The notes beneath the pieces are model-generated. The model was given only the letters and a program-made list of their open reading frames with translations, was not told where the DNA came from and ran no database searches. Below, in pieces: positions 8,031 to 16,687 of a stretch of DNA of 64,000 bases. Location of the stretch: assembly GCF_001648475.1 (NCBI RefSeq), contig NZ_LXSQ01000012.1, positions 62,001 to 126,000 of the forward strand, given 5' to 3'. This stretch comes from Eikenella halliae (GTDB taxonomy: Bacteria; Pseudomonadota; Gammaproteobacteria; Burkholderiales; Neisseriaceae). Position numbers and translations under genes: made by a program. Every line of letters begins with the position of its first letter. The first letter of the stretch is position 1.

Positions 8031-10160
8031 CTGCGCCAGCTTGCCGAGCGGCTGCAATACCTGCGCGAGTTGGAAGAGCGCAAAGCCGTTGTGTTAAAAA
8101 GCATTGAAGAGCAAGGCAAGCTTTCAGACGACCTCAGGGCGCAAATCGAAGCTGCCGACAACAAAACCGCGCTGGAAGACCTGTATCTGCCCTACAAGCC
8201 CAAACGCCGCACCAAGGCGCAAATCGCGCGCGAACACGGTTTGCAGCCGCTGGCGGATTTGTTGCTTGCCGAGCAGCCGCAGGACGTGGAAGCCGCCGCG
8301 CAGGGCTACCTGAACGAAAACGTCCCCGACGCCAAAGCCGCGCTGGATGGCGCGCGTGCGATTCTGATGGAGCAGTTTGCCGAAGACGCGGAACTCATCG
8401 GCACGCTGCGCGACAAGCTGTGGAACGAAGCCGAAATCCACGCGCAAGTCGTTGAAGGTAAAGAAACTGAAGGCGAAAAATTCAGCGATTATTTCGACCA
8501 CCGCGAACCCGTCCGCGCCATGCCCAGCCACCGCGCGCTGGCGGTTTTGCGCGGCCGCAACGAAGGCGTGTTGAACATCGCGCTCAAATACCAACCCGAC
8601 GACACGCCGATTACCCAGCAAAGTGAATACGAACAAATCATCGCCCGCCGCTTCAAGGTTTCAGACGGCCACAAATGGCTGCGCGACACCGTGCGCCTGA
8701 CTTGGCGCGCGAAAATCTTTTTGTCGCTGGAACTCGAAGCCTTAGGTCGTCTGAAAGAAGCCGCCGATACCGATGCGATTACCGTGTTCGCCCGCAATCT
8801 CAAAGACTTGCTGCTCGCCGCGCCCGCCGGACGGCTGACCACTTTGGGTCTCGACCCCGGCTACCGCAACGGCGTGAAATGCGCCGTGGTGGACGACACG
8901 GGCAAGCTGCTGGATACGGTCATCGTCTATTTGCATCAAGAAAACAATATGTTGGCAACGCTTTCGCGCCTGATTAAACAGCATGGCGTGAAACTCATCG
9001 CCATCGGCAACGGCACTGCCAGCCGTGAAACCGACAAAATCGCGGGCGAACTGGTGCGCGGAATGCCGGAAATGGGGCTGCACAAAATCGTCGTCTCCGA
9101 AGCCGGCGCGTCGATTTATTCCGCGTCCGAACTGGCGGCACGCGAGTTCCCAGACTTGGACGTTTCCCTGCGCGGCGCGGTGTCCATCGCCCGCAGGCTG
9201 CAAGACCCGCTCGCCGAGTTGGTCAAAATCGACCCCAAATCCATCGGCGTGGGCCAGTATCAGCATGACGTGAACCAAAGCCAGCTCGCCAAATCGCTGG
9301 ACGCGGTGGTCGAAGACTGCGTGAACGCCGTCGGCGTGGACGTGAACACCGCCTCTGCCCCGCTCTTGGCGCGGATTTCCGGTTTGAATCAAACCCTTGC
9401 CCAAAACATCGTCGCCTACCGCGATGAAAACGGCGCGTTCGACAGCCGCAAAAAATTGCTGAAAGTGCCGCGTTTGGGCGAAAAAACCTTCGAGCAAGCA
9501 GCAGGCTTTTTGCGGATTAACGGCGGCAAAGAGCCGCTGGACGCGAGCGCCGTCCACCCCGAAGCCTATCCCGTCGTCGCCAAAATGCTGGCGCAACAAG
9601 GCATTACCGCCGCCGAACTCATCGGCAACCGCGAGCGCGTGAAGCAAATCAAAGCGTCCGACTTCACCGACGAACGCTTCGGCCTGCCGACCATTTTGGA
9701 CATCCTGTCCGAGCTGGAAAAACCCGGCCGCGACCCGCGCGGTGAATTTCAGACGGCATCATTCGCCGAAGGCATTCACGAAATCAGCGACTTGCAAGTC
9801 GGTATGATACTCGAAGGCGTGGTTTCCAACGTCGCCAACTTCGGCGCATTCGTGGACATCGGCGTCCATCAGGACGGCTTGGTGCACATCTCCGCCCTGT
9901 CCAATAAATTCGTCCAAGACCCGCGCGAAGTGGTGAAAGCCGGCGACGTGGTGAAAGTGAAAGTGCTGGAAGTCGATGCCGCACGCAAACGCATCGCGCT
10001 GACCATGCGGCTGGATGACGAAGCGGGTGCAGAAAAACGCGGGCGCAGGCTGCCTGAAACCGAAAAACGCAGCGCAAACAGCCGCCCCGGCAAGCCGCAG
10101 CGTGAAAAGCAGCCTGCAAATTCGGCGATGGCGGATGCGTTTGCAAAGTTGAAAAGATAG
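7884..10160 (+). CDS. tex: Tex-family RNA-binding transcription accessory protein
   Basis: The 758-aa length and domain order are typical: helical N-terminus, YqgF/RNase H-like domain (LGLDPGYRNGVKCAVVDD near residue 325), helix-hairpin-helix segments (near ARISGLNQTLAQNIVAYRDENGAF), and a C-terminal S1 domain (VSNVANFGAFVDIGVHQDGLVHIS). Tex binds RNA and affects transcription. The last ~60 residues are a basic, low-complexity tail encoded partly by DUS-like sequence. The gene contains DUS of several dialects: AGGTCGTCTGAA at 8123-8134 (inverse) and 8744-8755, ATGCCGTCTGAA at 9748-9759 (inverse), AGGCTGCCTGAA at 10047-10058 and AAGCAGCCTGCA at 10107-10118. This suggests a mosaic allele of foreign origin. 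Confidence 0.95.
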   Translation: MNITQILSQELSATAAQITAAVELLDDGATVPFIARYRKEATGGLDDTQLRQLAERLQYLRELEERKAVVLKSIEEQGKLSDDLRAQIEAADNKTALEDLYLPYKPKRRTKAQIAREHGLQPLADLLLAEQPQDVEAAAQGYLNENVPDAKAALDGARAILMEQFAEDAELIGTLRDKLWNEAEIHAQVVEGKETEGEKFSDYFDHREPVRAMPSHRALAVLRGRNEGVLNIALKYQPDDTPITQQSEYEQIIARRFKVSDGHKWLRDTVRLTWRAKIFLSLELEALGRLKEAADTDAITVFARNLKDLLLAAPAGRLTTLGLDPGYRNGVKCAVVDDTGKLLDTVIVYLHQENNMLATLSRLIKQHGVKLIAIGNGTASRETDKIAGELVRGMPEMGLHKIVVSEAGASIYSASELAAREFPDLDVSLRGAVSIARRLQDPLAELVKIDPKSIGVGQYQHDVNQSQLAKSLDAVVEDCVNAVGVDVNTASAPLLARISGLNQTLAQNIVAYRDENGAFDSRKKLLKVPRLGEKTFEQAAGFLRINGGKEPLDASAVHPEAYPVVAKMLAQQGITAAELIGNRERVKQIKASDFTDERFGLPTILDILSELEKPGRDPRGEFQTASFAEGIHEISDLQVGMILEGVVSNVANFGAFVDIGVHQDGLVHISALSNKFVQDPREVVKAGDVVKVKVLEVDAARKRIALTMRLDDEAGAEKRGRRLPETEKRSANSRPGKPQREKQPANSAMADAFAKLKR

Positions 10161-10220
10161 GGCTACCTGAAGAGTGACTTAAAATAGTTTGTTGAAACAA
10201 TATATTAAAAACGACTTGTA

Positions 10221-10279
10221 AAAAAAATCCCGTTTTTTTATCATATCGAAGCGATATAGCAAAAAAACGGGATTTTTTT
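10221..10279 (+). terminator. Strong hairpin terminator after tex
   Basis: AAAAAAATCCCGTTTTTTT (10221-10239) pairs perfectly with 10261-10279, and the loop itself has a small TATCG/CGATA stem. A T-run on both strands makes it suitable for bidirectional termination. It isolates tex from the Fic gene that starts 23 bases later. Confidence 0.88.
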
Positions 10280-10301
10280 ATTATTTAACCGAAACCCTAA
10301 A

Positions 10302-11372
10302 ATGTACTCAATCGAACAATTTCCTCCCGAAATAGATTTCGAAACAGTCGCCGTCTTGAAAAAACTGGCTTCCGCCCATCGTTATCTGGCCGAATTAAAA
10401 GGCATCTGCCGCAGTATTCCCAACCAAGGCATTCTGATTAACACGCTGTCTTTGCAGGAAGCCAAAGACAGTTCCGAAATCGAAAATATCATTACCACCC
10501 ATGACGAGCTGTTCCGCGCAGGAATATCGGCAAGCCCGTCTAGCCCCGCCATCAAAGAAGTGCAGAATTATGCTTCCGCACTGCATTGCGGCTTCGGCCT
10601 TATCCGAAAACACGGAATGCTGACCAACAATCATATTTTGACGATACAGGCCGAGTTGGAAAAGAACCGCGCCGGATTCCGCAAACAGTCGGGAACGATG
10701 CTGAAAAACGACCGTACCGGCGAAACCGTCTATACGCCGCCGCAACATATGGACGACATCATTCGCCTGATGGGCAGATTGGAAGCATTTATCAACGACG
10801 ACAACACAGAAAAACCTATCGACCCGCTGATCCGCATGGCGCTGCTCCACCACCAGTTTGAAAGCATTCACCCGTTTTACGACGGCAACGGCAGAACAGG
10901 CAGGATTATCAATGTGCTGTATCTGGTTTTAACCGGATTGCTGGAGATTCCCGTCTTATACCTCAGCCGCTATCTAGTACGGAACAAAAGTGAATATTAC
11001 CGCCTGCTGCAACACGTACGCGATACGGGTGAATGGGAAGGTTGGCTGTTGTATATGCTGGAAGCCGTGGAACAAACCGCCAAGGACGGCATCGATACCG
11101 TGCAGCACATCCATCAGGCGATGCTGGACTACAAACACCGCATCAGGCAAAACTTCAGCTTCTACAGCCAAGACCTGATTAACCACCTGTTCAATCATCC
11201 CTACACAAAAATCGATTTCCTGATGAAAACGCTGAACGTTTCCCGCCCCAGTGCCGCTAAATATCTGGACGAACTGACGGAAGGCGGATTCCTGCACAAA
11301 GAAAAGATAGGCAGAAGCAACTACTATATCAATATCACGCTGATGAATATTTTAATGCCGAGAGCCGTCTAA
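10302..11372 (+). CDS. Fic-domain protein (class II, AMPylase type)
   Basis: 356 residues. The Fic active-site motif HPFYDGNGRTGR is intact (residues 190-201: catalytic His, Asp and the nucleotide-binding GNGR loop). An N-terminal SSEIEN (57-62) fits the (S/T)xxxE(G/N) inhibitory helix, so activity should be self-restrained. The C-terminal ~60 residues form a winged-helix-like region (TLNVSRPSAAKYLDELTEGG) as in stand-alone Fic/DUF4172-type proteins. It probably transfers AMP to a protein hydroxyl group; the target is unknown. It stands alone, with no FicA-like antitoxin beside it. Composition is slightly more AT-rich than its neighbours. Confidence 0.93.
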   Translation: MYSIEQFPPEIDFETVAVLKKLASAHRYLAELKGICRSIPNQGILINTLSLQEAKDSSEIENIITTHDELFRAGISASPSSPAIKEVQNYASALHCGFGLIRKHGMLTNNHILTIQAELEKNRAGFRKQSGTMLKNDRTGETVYTPPQHMDDIIRLMGRLEAFINDDNTEKPIDPLIRMALLHHQFESIHPFYDGNGRTGRIINVLYLVLTGLLEIPVLYLSRYLVRNKSEYYRLLQHVRDTGEWEGWLLYMLEAVEQTAKDGIDTVQHIHQAMLDYKHRIRQNFSFYSQDLINHLFNHPYTKIDFLMKTLNVSRPSAAKYLDELTEGGFLHKEKIGRSNYYINITLMNILMPRAV

Positions 11373-11472
11373 CACATCTTATTGCTGTCGCCCGAATCCT
11401 TGCTATGCCATAAGCCCATAAAACGGCAGGCTGCGGCGGCATCAGCGTGCCAAGTGGCATAGAAAGGCACAG

Positions 11473-11520
11473 TAAGAGGCTACCTGAAAAACCTTCTGTC
11501 GGTTTTCAGGTAGCCTCTTA
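11473..11520. terminator. DUS-pair hairpin before the ABC importer
   Basis: Two Eikenella DUS in inverse orientation, extended to TAAGAGGCTACCTGAAAA on one arm, form an 18-bp perfect stem between the Fic gene and the transporter operon. Confidence 0.75.
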
Positions 11521-11582
11521 TGCCTTTTCCCTCTAAGCATATTACCAATACTTCTTTCTCAAGCAATGAGGCGGTTTTTATA

Positions 11583-12272
11583 ATGCCCGCTTATTTTCAA
11601 TTTTGCCTGATTATGAACTGGTCTTATTTTTGGCGTGTGGCGCCGAAGTTTGCCGATGCCGCGCTGATTACGTTGAAGCTGTCGGCCTACAGCATTGCGC
11701 TGTCGCTCCTGCTGGGGCTGACGGTGGCGGTGGTAACGGCTTATCGCGTGCGGCCGCTGTATTGGCCGGCGCGGGCGTATATCGAGCTTTCGCGCAACAC
11801 GCCTTTGCTGATCCAGCTGTTTTTCCTGTATTACGGCCTGCCGAAGGTGGGCATTAAGTGGGACGGCTTTACCTGCGGCATCCTGGCGCTGGTTTTTCTG
11901 GGCGCGAGCTATATGTCGGAGGCGCTGCGGGCGGGTTTGCTTTCGGTGCCCAAGGGGCAGGTGGAGGCGGCTAAGGCGATTGGTTTGTCGCGCTGGCAGG
12001 TGTTCCGCTTTGTGGTGCTGCCTCAGGCTTGGGCGGTGGCTGTGCCGGCGGTCGGGGCGAATGTGCTGTTTCTGATTAAGGAAACTTCGGTGGTGAGCGC
12101 GGTGGCGGTGGCGGAATTGATGTTTGTTACCAAAGACATCATCGGCATGGACTATAAAACCAATGAGGCGCTGCTGCTGCTGTTTATCAGCTACCTGATT
12201 ATTCTGCTGCCGGTGTCGCTACTGGCGCGTTGGGCGGAAAGAAGGCTGCGGGAGGCGAAATATGGTGCTTGA
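11583..12272 (+). CDS. Polar amino-acid ABC transporter permease (subunit 1)
   Basis: About 229 residues with five predicted membrane spans and the His/Glu/Gln-family permease motif: IELSRNTPLLIQLFFLYYGLP and the EAA loop EALRAGLLSVPKGQVEAAKAIGLS. It forms half of the inner-membrane channel. The start is uncertain: the ATG at 11583 follows GAGG at 11 bases, another ATG lies at 11613, and the frame extends to 11520 immediately after a terminator hairpin. It is first in a four-gene importer operon and overlaps the next gene by 11 bases. Confidence 0.9.
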   Translation: MPAYFQFCLIMNWSYFWRVAPKFADAALITLKLSAYSIALSLLLGLTVAVVTAYRVRPLYWPARAYIELSRNTPLLIQLFFLYYGLPKVGIKWDGFTCGILALVFLGASYMSEALRAGLLSVPKGQVEAAKAIGLSRWQVFRFVVLPQAWAVAVPAVGANVLFLIKETSVVSAVAVAELMFVTKDIIGMDYKTNEALLLLFISYLIILLPVSLLARWAERRLREAKYGA

Positions 12273-12930
12273 ATGGCTGTTTGCCGGCCAGAATGCGGCG
12301 CGTTTGGCGCAGGGCTTGTGGCTCACGGCGAAGATTTCGTTGATTTCGGTGGCACTTTCCTGCGTGCTGGGCACGCTGTTCGGGCTGCTGATGCGGGTGC
12401 GCCAGCCGCTGGTGCGGTTTATTTGCGCGCTGTATTTGGAAACGGTGCGGATTGTGCCGATTCTGGTGTGGCTGTTTGTGCTGTATTTCGGGCTTTCGGC
12501 TTGGACGGACATCCATTTGAGCGGCGTGTGGGTGTGCATTTGGGTGTTTGTGGTTTGGGGCACCGGCGAGATGGGCGATTTGGTGCGCGGCGCGCTGGAA
12601 TCGATTGAAAAGCATCAGGTGGAATCGGCCAAGGCGCTGGGGCTGAACCGGCGGCAGGTGTTTTGGTATATCGAGCTGCCGCAGAGCGTGCAGCGGGCGC
12701 TGCCGGGGGCAATTAACTTATTCACGCGCATGGTGAAAACCAGCTCGCTGGCCGCCCTGATCGGCGTGGTGGAGGTGGTGAAGGTGGGGCAGCAGATTAT
12801 CGAGAATTCGCTGCTCACCATGCCGAACGCTTCGTTTTGGGTGTACGGCCTGATTTTCATACTGTATTTCTTGTGCTGCTGGCCGCTGTCGCTGCTGGCG
12901 GGCTATTTGGAAAAGAAATGGGAGAGCTGA
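12262..12930 (+). CDS. Polar amino-acid ABC transporter permease (subunit 2)
   Basis: 222 residues, again with the HisM/GlnP-type TM region and an EAA loop (DLVRGALESIEKHQVESAKALGLN). It pairs with the upstream permease as a heterodimer. The gene starts inside the end of the previous one, which implies translational coupling, and ends one base before the start of the ATPase gene. Confidence 0.92.
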   Translation: MVLEWLFAGQNAARLAQGLWLTAKISLISVALSCVLGTLFGLLMRVRQPLVRFICALYLETVRIVPILVWLFVLYFGLSAWTDIHLSGVWVCIWVFVVWGTGEMGDLVRGALESIEKHQVESAKALGLNRRQVFWYIELPQSVQRALPGAINLFTRMVKTSSLAALIGVVEVVKVGQQIIENSLLTMPNASFWVYGLIFILYFLCCWPLSLLAGYLEKKWES

Positions 12931-12931
12931 T

Positions 12932-13669
12932 ATGGCTTTGCTGAATGTGCGCCACCTGCGCAAGGGCTACGGCGACACAGTGGTGCTGCAGGATTTGGAT
13001 TTGAGCCTGGAGAAGGGCGAAGTGGTGGTGATTTTGGGCCCGTCGGGCAGCGGCAAAAGCTCCCTGCTGCGCTGCATCAACGGCTTGGAGCCGCACCAGG
13101 GTGGCAGCATTGAAATGGAAGGTGTGGGCGAATTCGGCAAAGACGTGCCGTGGGAAACCGCCCGCCAGAAAGTGGGCATGGTGTTTCAGAGCTATGAATT
13201 GTTTGCCCACATGAACGTGATCGACAACATCCTGCTCGGCCCGCTGAAGGCACAGGGCCGCCGCCGCGAAGAAGTGGAGGCGCAGGCCGACAAGCTGCTG
13301 GCTCGTGTGGGCTTGCTCAACCGCAAAACCGCCTTCCCGCGCGAGCTTTCCGGCGGGCAGAAGCAGCGCATCGCCATCGTGCGCGCGCTGTGCATGAACC
13401 CGGAAGTGATCCTGCTGGACGAAATCACCGCCGCGCTCGACCCGGAAATGGTGCGCGAGGTGCTGGATGTGGTGCTGGAGCTGGCGCGCGAGGGCATGAG
13501 TATGCTCATTGTTACCCACGAAATGGAATTCGCCGCCAAAGTGGCCGACCGGATTATCTTTATGGATCAAGGGCACATCATCGAGGAGAGCACGCCCGAC
13601 AAATTCTTCACCAAACCCGAAAGCGGCCGCGCCCAGCAGTTCCTCAGCGGCATGGACTATTCGATTTAA
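12932..13669 (+). CDS. Polar amino-acid ABC transporter ATP-binding protein
   Basis: 245 residues with every ABC ATPase motif: Walker A GPSGSGKSSLLR (about residues 35-46), Q-loop in MVFQSYELFAHMNV, signature LSGGQKQR, Walker B VILLDE, and the switch His in VTHEMEF. The usual PTSALD after Walker B reads ITAALD. It powers the importer formed with the two upstream permeases and the binding protein that follows. Confidence 0.95.
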   Translation: MALLNVRHLRKGYGDTVVLQDLDLSLEKGEVVVILGPSGSGKSSLLRCINGLEPHQGGSIEMEGVGEFGKDVPWETARQKVGMVFQSYELFAHMNVIDNILLGPLKAQGRRREEVEAQADKLLARVGLLNRKTAFPRELSGGQKQRIAIVRALCMNPEVILLDEITAALDPEMVREVLDVVLELAREGMSMLIVTHEMEFAAKVADRIIFMDQGHIIEESTPDKFFTKPESGRAQQFLSGMDYSI

Positions 13670-13748
13670 CCTGGTTTAAAAACACTGCCGTATTTTCAGG
13701 TAGCCTTTACGGCGGTTTCACCCTACCTCTAACAGAAAAGGAAACATC

Positions 13749-14642
13749 ATGCAGTTACACCAATCTTTCAAAACCCTATTGGCCACCGTCGTGCTCGGCT
13801 TCGGCCTGGCCGCCTGCGGTGGCGGCGGCTCGCAGGGCAGCAGCGAGCAGCCCGCTTCCGGCAGCAACGCAGCCAACGCCTCCGCCGCTTCCGCCGCCGC
13901 CAGCGATGACGCACTGGCCAAAATCAAAGAGCGCGGCGTAATCCGCATCGGCGTGTTCGGCGACAAGCCCCCCTTCGGCTATGTGGACGCCAACGGCAAA
14001 AGCCAAGGCTTCGACGTAGAAATCGCCAAATATCTGGCCAACGACCTGCTCGGCAGCCCCGACAAAGTGGAATTCGTGCTCACCGAAGCCGCCAACCGCG
14101 TGGAATACGTGCGCTCCGGCAAAGTGGATTTAATCCTCGCCAACTTCACCCAAACGCCCGAACGCGCCGAAGTGGTGGATTTCGCCAGCCCCTATATGAA
14201 CGTGGCCTTGGGCGTGGTTTCCCCCAAAGGCGCGCCGATTACCGACCTTTCCCAGCTGGAAGGTAAAACCCTGTTGGTGAACAAAGGCACCACCGCCGAT
14301 GCCTACTTCACCAAAAACCAACCCAACATCAACCTGTTGAAATTCGACCAAAACACCGAAACCTTCGATGCGCTGAAAGACGGCCGCGGCGTGGCATTGG
14401 CGCACGACAACGCGCTGCTGTGGGCATGGGCTAAAGAAAACCCCAACTTTGAAGTAGCCATCGGCAACATCGGCCCGGCCGAACACATCGCCCCCGCCGT
14501 GCGCAAAGGCGACCAATCCCTGCTCAACTGGGTGAACCAGGAAATCGCCGCCATGAAACAAGACGGCCGCATGCACGCCGCCTACGAAAAAACCCTGCGC
14601 CCGGTATATGGCGACAAAGAAGCGGAAATCCTGACCAAATAA
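13749..14642 (+). CDS. Amino-acid (probably cyst(e)ine) ABC transporter substrate-binding lipoprotein
   Basis: 297 residues. The N-terminus has a lipoprotein signal peptide ending LAAC (Cys23) and then a low-complexity Gly/Ser/Ala linker to about residue 55. The rest is a family 3 solute-binding domain: RIGVFGDKPPFGYVDANGKSQGFDVEIAK, ANRVEYVRSGKVDLILANFTQTPER and the hinge stretch GKTLLVNKGTTADAYF. The sequence style resembles CjaA/neisserial cysteine-binding proteins, hence the substrate guess, which is inference. It is separated from the ATPase gene by a DUS and has a good AAAGGAA site. Confidence 0.9.
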   Translation: MQLHQSFKTLLATVVLGFGLAACGGGGSQGSSEQPASGSNAANASAASAAASDDALAKIKERGVIRIGVFGDKPPFGYVDANGKSQGFDVEIAKYLANDLLGSPDKVEFVLTEAANRVEYVRSGKVDLILANFTQTPERAEVVDFASPYMNVALGVVSPKGAPITDLSQLEGKTLLVNKGTTADAYFTKNQPNINLLKFDQNTETFDALKDGRGVALAHDNALLWAWAKENPNFEVAIGNIGPAEHIAPAVRKGDQSLLNWVNQEIAAMKQDGRMHAAYEKTLRPVYGDKEAEILTK

Positions 14643-14666
14643 AACGGTTCGGCAATCCGATTGAAG

Positions 14667-14698
14667 AAAGGCTACCTGAATATTCAGGTAGCCTTTTG
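14667..14698 (+). terminator. DUS-pair terminator after the importer operon
   Basis: AAAGGCTACCTGAATATTCAGGTAGCCTTTT is a 14-bp near-continuous stem followed by T residues, 24 bases after the binding-protein stop codon. Confidence 0.85.
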
Positions 14699-14737
14699 TT
14701 TGATACGCAAACCGGCTTTCAGGTAGCCTAAATCCTG

Positions 14738-14841
14738 TATAGTGAATTAACAAAAATCAGGACAAGGCGACGAGCCGCAGACAGTACAGATAGTACGGCA
14801 AGGCGAGGCAACGCTGTACTGGTTTTTGTTAATTCACTATA
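14738..14841. repeat. Correia-like MITE, copy 1
   Basis: 104 bases with matching ends, TATAGTGAATTAACAAAAA and TTTTTGTTAATTCACTATA. The inside carries the same GACAAGGCG...GTACGGCAAGGCGAG...CAACGCTGTACTGG core seen in the copies at 15.9, 16.7, 52.0 and 55.0 kb. The TATAGTG ends are those of neisserial Correia repeat enclosed elements, with TA at the border. Confidence 0.85.
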
Positions 14842-14939
14842 CAAAATGCCAAGAGGCCGCCTGAAACCCCTAACCGGCCTTGGCGAAACCCCCGCTTCGT
14901 GCCACAATCCATGCCGTTCCCATCCTCAAGCCGCCCATC

Positions 14940-15734
14940 ATGCCCCCCATTCTCGCCTTCGATATCGAAACCGTTCCCGATGCCAACGGCATCCGCCTAC
15001 TGCACGGCCTACCCGCCGACACGCCCGCTGCCGACGTGGTGGCTTGGGCGCAGCAGCAGCGCCGCGCCACGCACAACGGCAGCGATTTCATGCCCTATCA
15101 TTTGCAGCAGGTGGTGGCCATTTCCTGCTGCATGCGCTGGGGTAGCGACAAAATCCACGTCGGCACCATCGGCGAAATCGGCGACAGCGAAGAAACCATC
15201 ATCGCCAAATTTTTCGAGCTGATCGAAAACCACACCCCGCAGCTGGTGAGCTGGAACGGCGGCGGCTTCGACCTGCCCGTGCTGCACTACCGCGCCCTGA
15301 TTCACGGCCTCTCCGCCGCCCGCTATTGGGACACCGGCGAGGGCGATTTTGGCGACAGCCGCGACTTCAAGTGGAACAACTACATCAACCGCTACCACAA
15401 CCGCCATTGCGACCTGATGGACCTGCTCGCCCTCTACCAGCCCCGCGCCAGCGTGCCCTTAGACGACATGGCCAAGCTGTGCGGCTTCCCCGGCAAGCTG
15501 GGCATGGACGGCAGCAAAGTGTGGCAGGCCTTCCACGAAGGCCGCCTGCGCGAAATCCGCGACTACTGCGAAACCGACGCCGCCAACACCTACCTCATGT
15601 TCCAACGCTTCCGCCTGATGAGCGGCGCGGCCGATGCCGACGAATACGAAATGGAAATCCGCCGGCTCAAAGGCTACCTGAAAACCCAGGAAGACAAAGT
15701 GCACTGGCAGGAATTCCTGGCCGCATGGCGCTGA
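14940..15734 (+). CDS. Predicted 3'-5' exonuclease (PolB-like RNase H fold)
   Basis: 264 residues. It starts MPPILAFDIETVPD, the Exo I motif (DxE) of DEDD exonucleases; SWNGGGFDLPVLHYRA is Exo II (N-x-x-x-F-D) and YCETDAANTYL is Exo III (YxxxD). These features match the proteins annotated as predicted 3'-5' exonuclease related to the PolB exonuclease domain. It should trim single-stranded DNA or RNA ends in the cytoplasm; its cellular role is not known to me. The ATG at 14940 was preferred because the catalytic Asp follows at once. A DUS is translated as KGYLK near the C-terminus. Confidence 0.82.
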   Translation: MPPILAFDIETVPDANGIRLLHGLPADTPAADVVAWAQQQRRATHNGSDFMPYHLQQVVAISCCMRWGSDKIHVGTIGEIGDSEETIIAKFFELIENHTPQLVSWNGGGFDLPVLHYRALIHGLSAARYWDTGEGDFGDSRDFKWNNYINRYHNRHCDLMDLLALYQPRASVPLDDMAKLCGFPGKLGMDGSKVWQAFHEGRLREIRDYCETDAANTYLMFQRFRLMSGAADADEYEMEIRRLKGYLKTQEDKVHWQEFLAAWR

Positions 15735-15741
15735 AATGCCG

Positions 15742-15771
15742 AAAGGCTACCTGAAATTTCAGGTAGCCTTT
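15742..15771 (+). terminator. DUS-pair terminator
   Basis: AAAGGCTACCTGAAATTTCAGGTAGCCTTT is a perfect 15-bp palindrome just after the exonuclease stop. Confidence 0.82.
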
Positions 15772-15871
15772 ATAGTGGATTAAAATCAATGTGCCAGTCG
15801 GCGGGTAGCAGGGCATACAGAGAGTACATCGAGGCGGGCCAACGCGGCAGCATAGCGATTTAACCCGCTAT
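15771..15871. repeat. Divergent Correia-like element
   Basis: Starts TATAGTGGATTAAA and ends TTTAACCCGCTAT, so the ends are an imperfect inverted repeat. The core has diverged from the other copies but keeps the GTACAT/GAGGCGGGCCAACGCGGC layout. Confidence 0.55.
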
Positions 15872-15891
15872 CATCCGCTGCCGGATAAGGC

Positions 15892-15994
15892 TATAGTGAA
15901 TTAACAAAAACCAGTACAGCGTTGGCTCGCCTTGCCGTAACGTGTGTACTGTCGGCGGCTCACCGCTTTGTCCTGATTTTTTTAATCCACTATA
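15892..15994. repeat. Correia-like MITE, copy 2
   Basis: 103 bases from TATAGTGAATTAACAAAAACC to TTTTTTTAATCCACTATA, in opposite orientation to copy 1 (core reads CCAGTACAGCGTTGGCTCGCC). It lies only 21 bases after the divergent element. The remaining bases up to 16179 hold nothing I can name. Confidence 0.83.
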
Positions 15995-16179
15995 CAAACC
16001 TGAGTATCCCGATTTAGCCGCCGCACGCCGGTAGCGCCTGCAAACACCGGATTACGCTCGCCGCCTGCCCGCTGCAATTTCAGCTAGCCTTGATGCGGCC
16101 GGTTTCGCGTAAAACCACTTCCGCTCCCATGCCGCCTTCCCCCTGCTTATCGGGGGCGGCCACATCTCATCCCCGCAAT

Positions 16180-16497
16180 ATGGACTTCCTCTTCGAACTC
16201 CTGCTCCGCCTGGTTTTCCTCCCCATCGAGGCTCTGCTTGAATGGGTGCTGGAAAGCGCGTTCAAACGGTATCCGAAACTCGCTGTCGGCCTCATCGGCC
16301 TGTTCACGCTGCTGTTTCTCGCCCTGGCTCAGCGGCATTTCGGCACGCTGGTTTGGTATGCCTGGCTGCTCGCCCCCATGGCCGCCATGCTGTGCGCCTT
16401 GCCCCTAATCGGCATCTGGCATGTTGTCGGCCGATTGTGCTTTCGGTCGCACCCGCCTGCGCAGTCGCCGAAACAAGGCAAACGGCGCAGACGCTGA
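16180..16497 (+). CDS. Small predicted membrane protein, unknown
   Basis: 105 residues from the ATG at 16180. It has an amphipathic or membrane-inserted start (MDFLFELLLRLVFLPIEALLEW), two hydrophobic spans (about 36-52 and 58-85) and a strongly basic tail ending GKRRRR. I recognise no family. The frame is open upstream to 16090, but that stretch looks non-coding. It is flanked by repeats and has a weak ribosome-binding site, so expression is uncertain. Confidence 0.5.
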   Translation: MDFLFELLLRLVFLPIEALLEWVLESAFKRYPKLAVGLIGLFTLLFLALAQRHFGTLVWYAWLLAPMAAMLCALPLIGIWHVVGRLCFRSHPPAQSPKQGKRRRR

Positions 16498-16687
16498 AAG
16501 GTTGCCATACCGCAAGGAAGCTACCTGAAAGCAGGGATGGCTTGGGGAAAATGCCCATAAACAAGGGTGGGCAGCCCGCTACCCGTTCGATGCCGCCGCT
16601 GTTTGATTTTTCAGGTAGCCTTCCCGGTAGGATCGCGGATTAAAATAAGAATAGGGCAAGGTTGGCCAACGCCGAAGCGTTTTTTGT

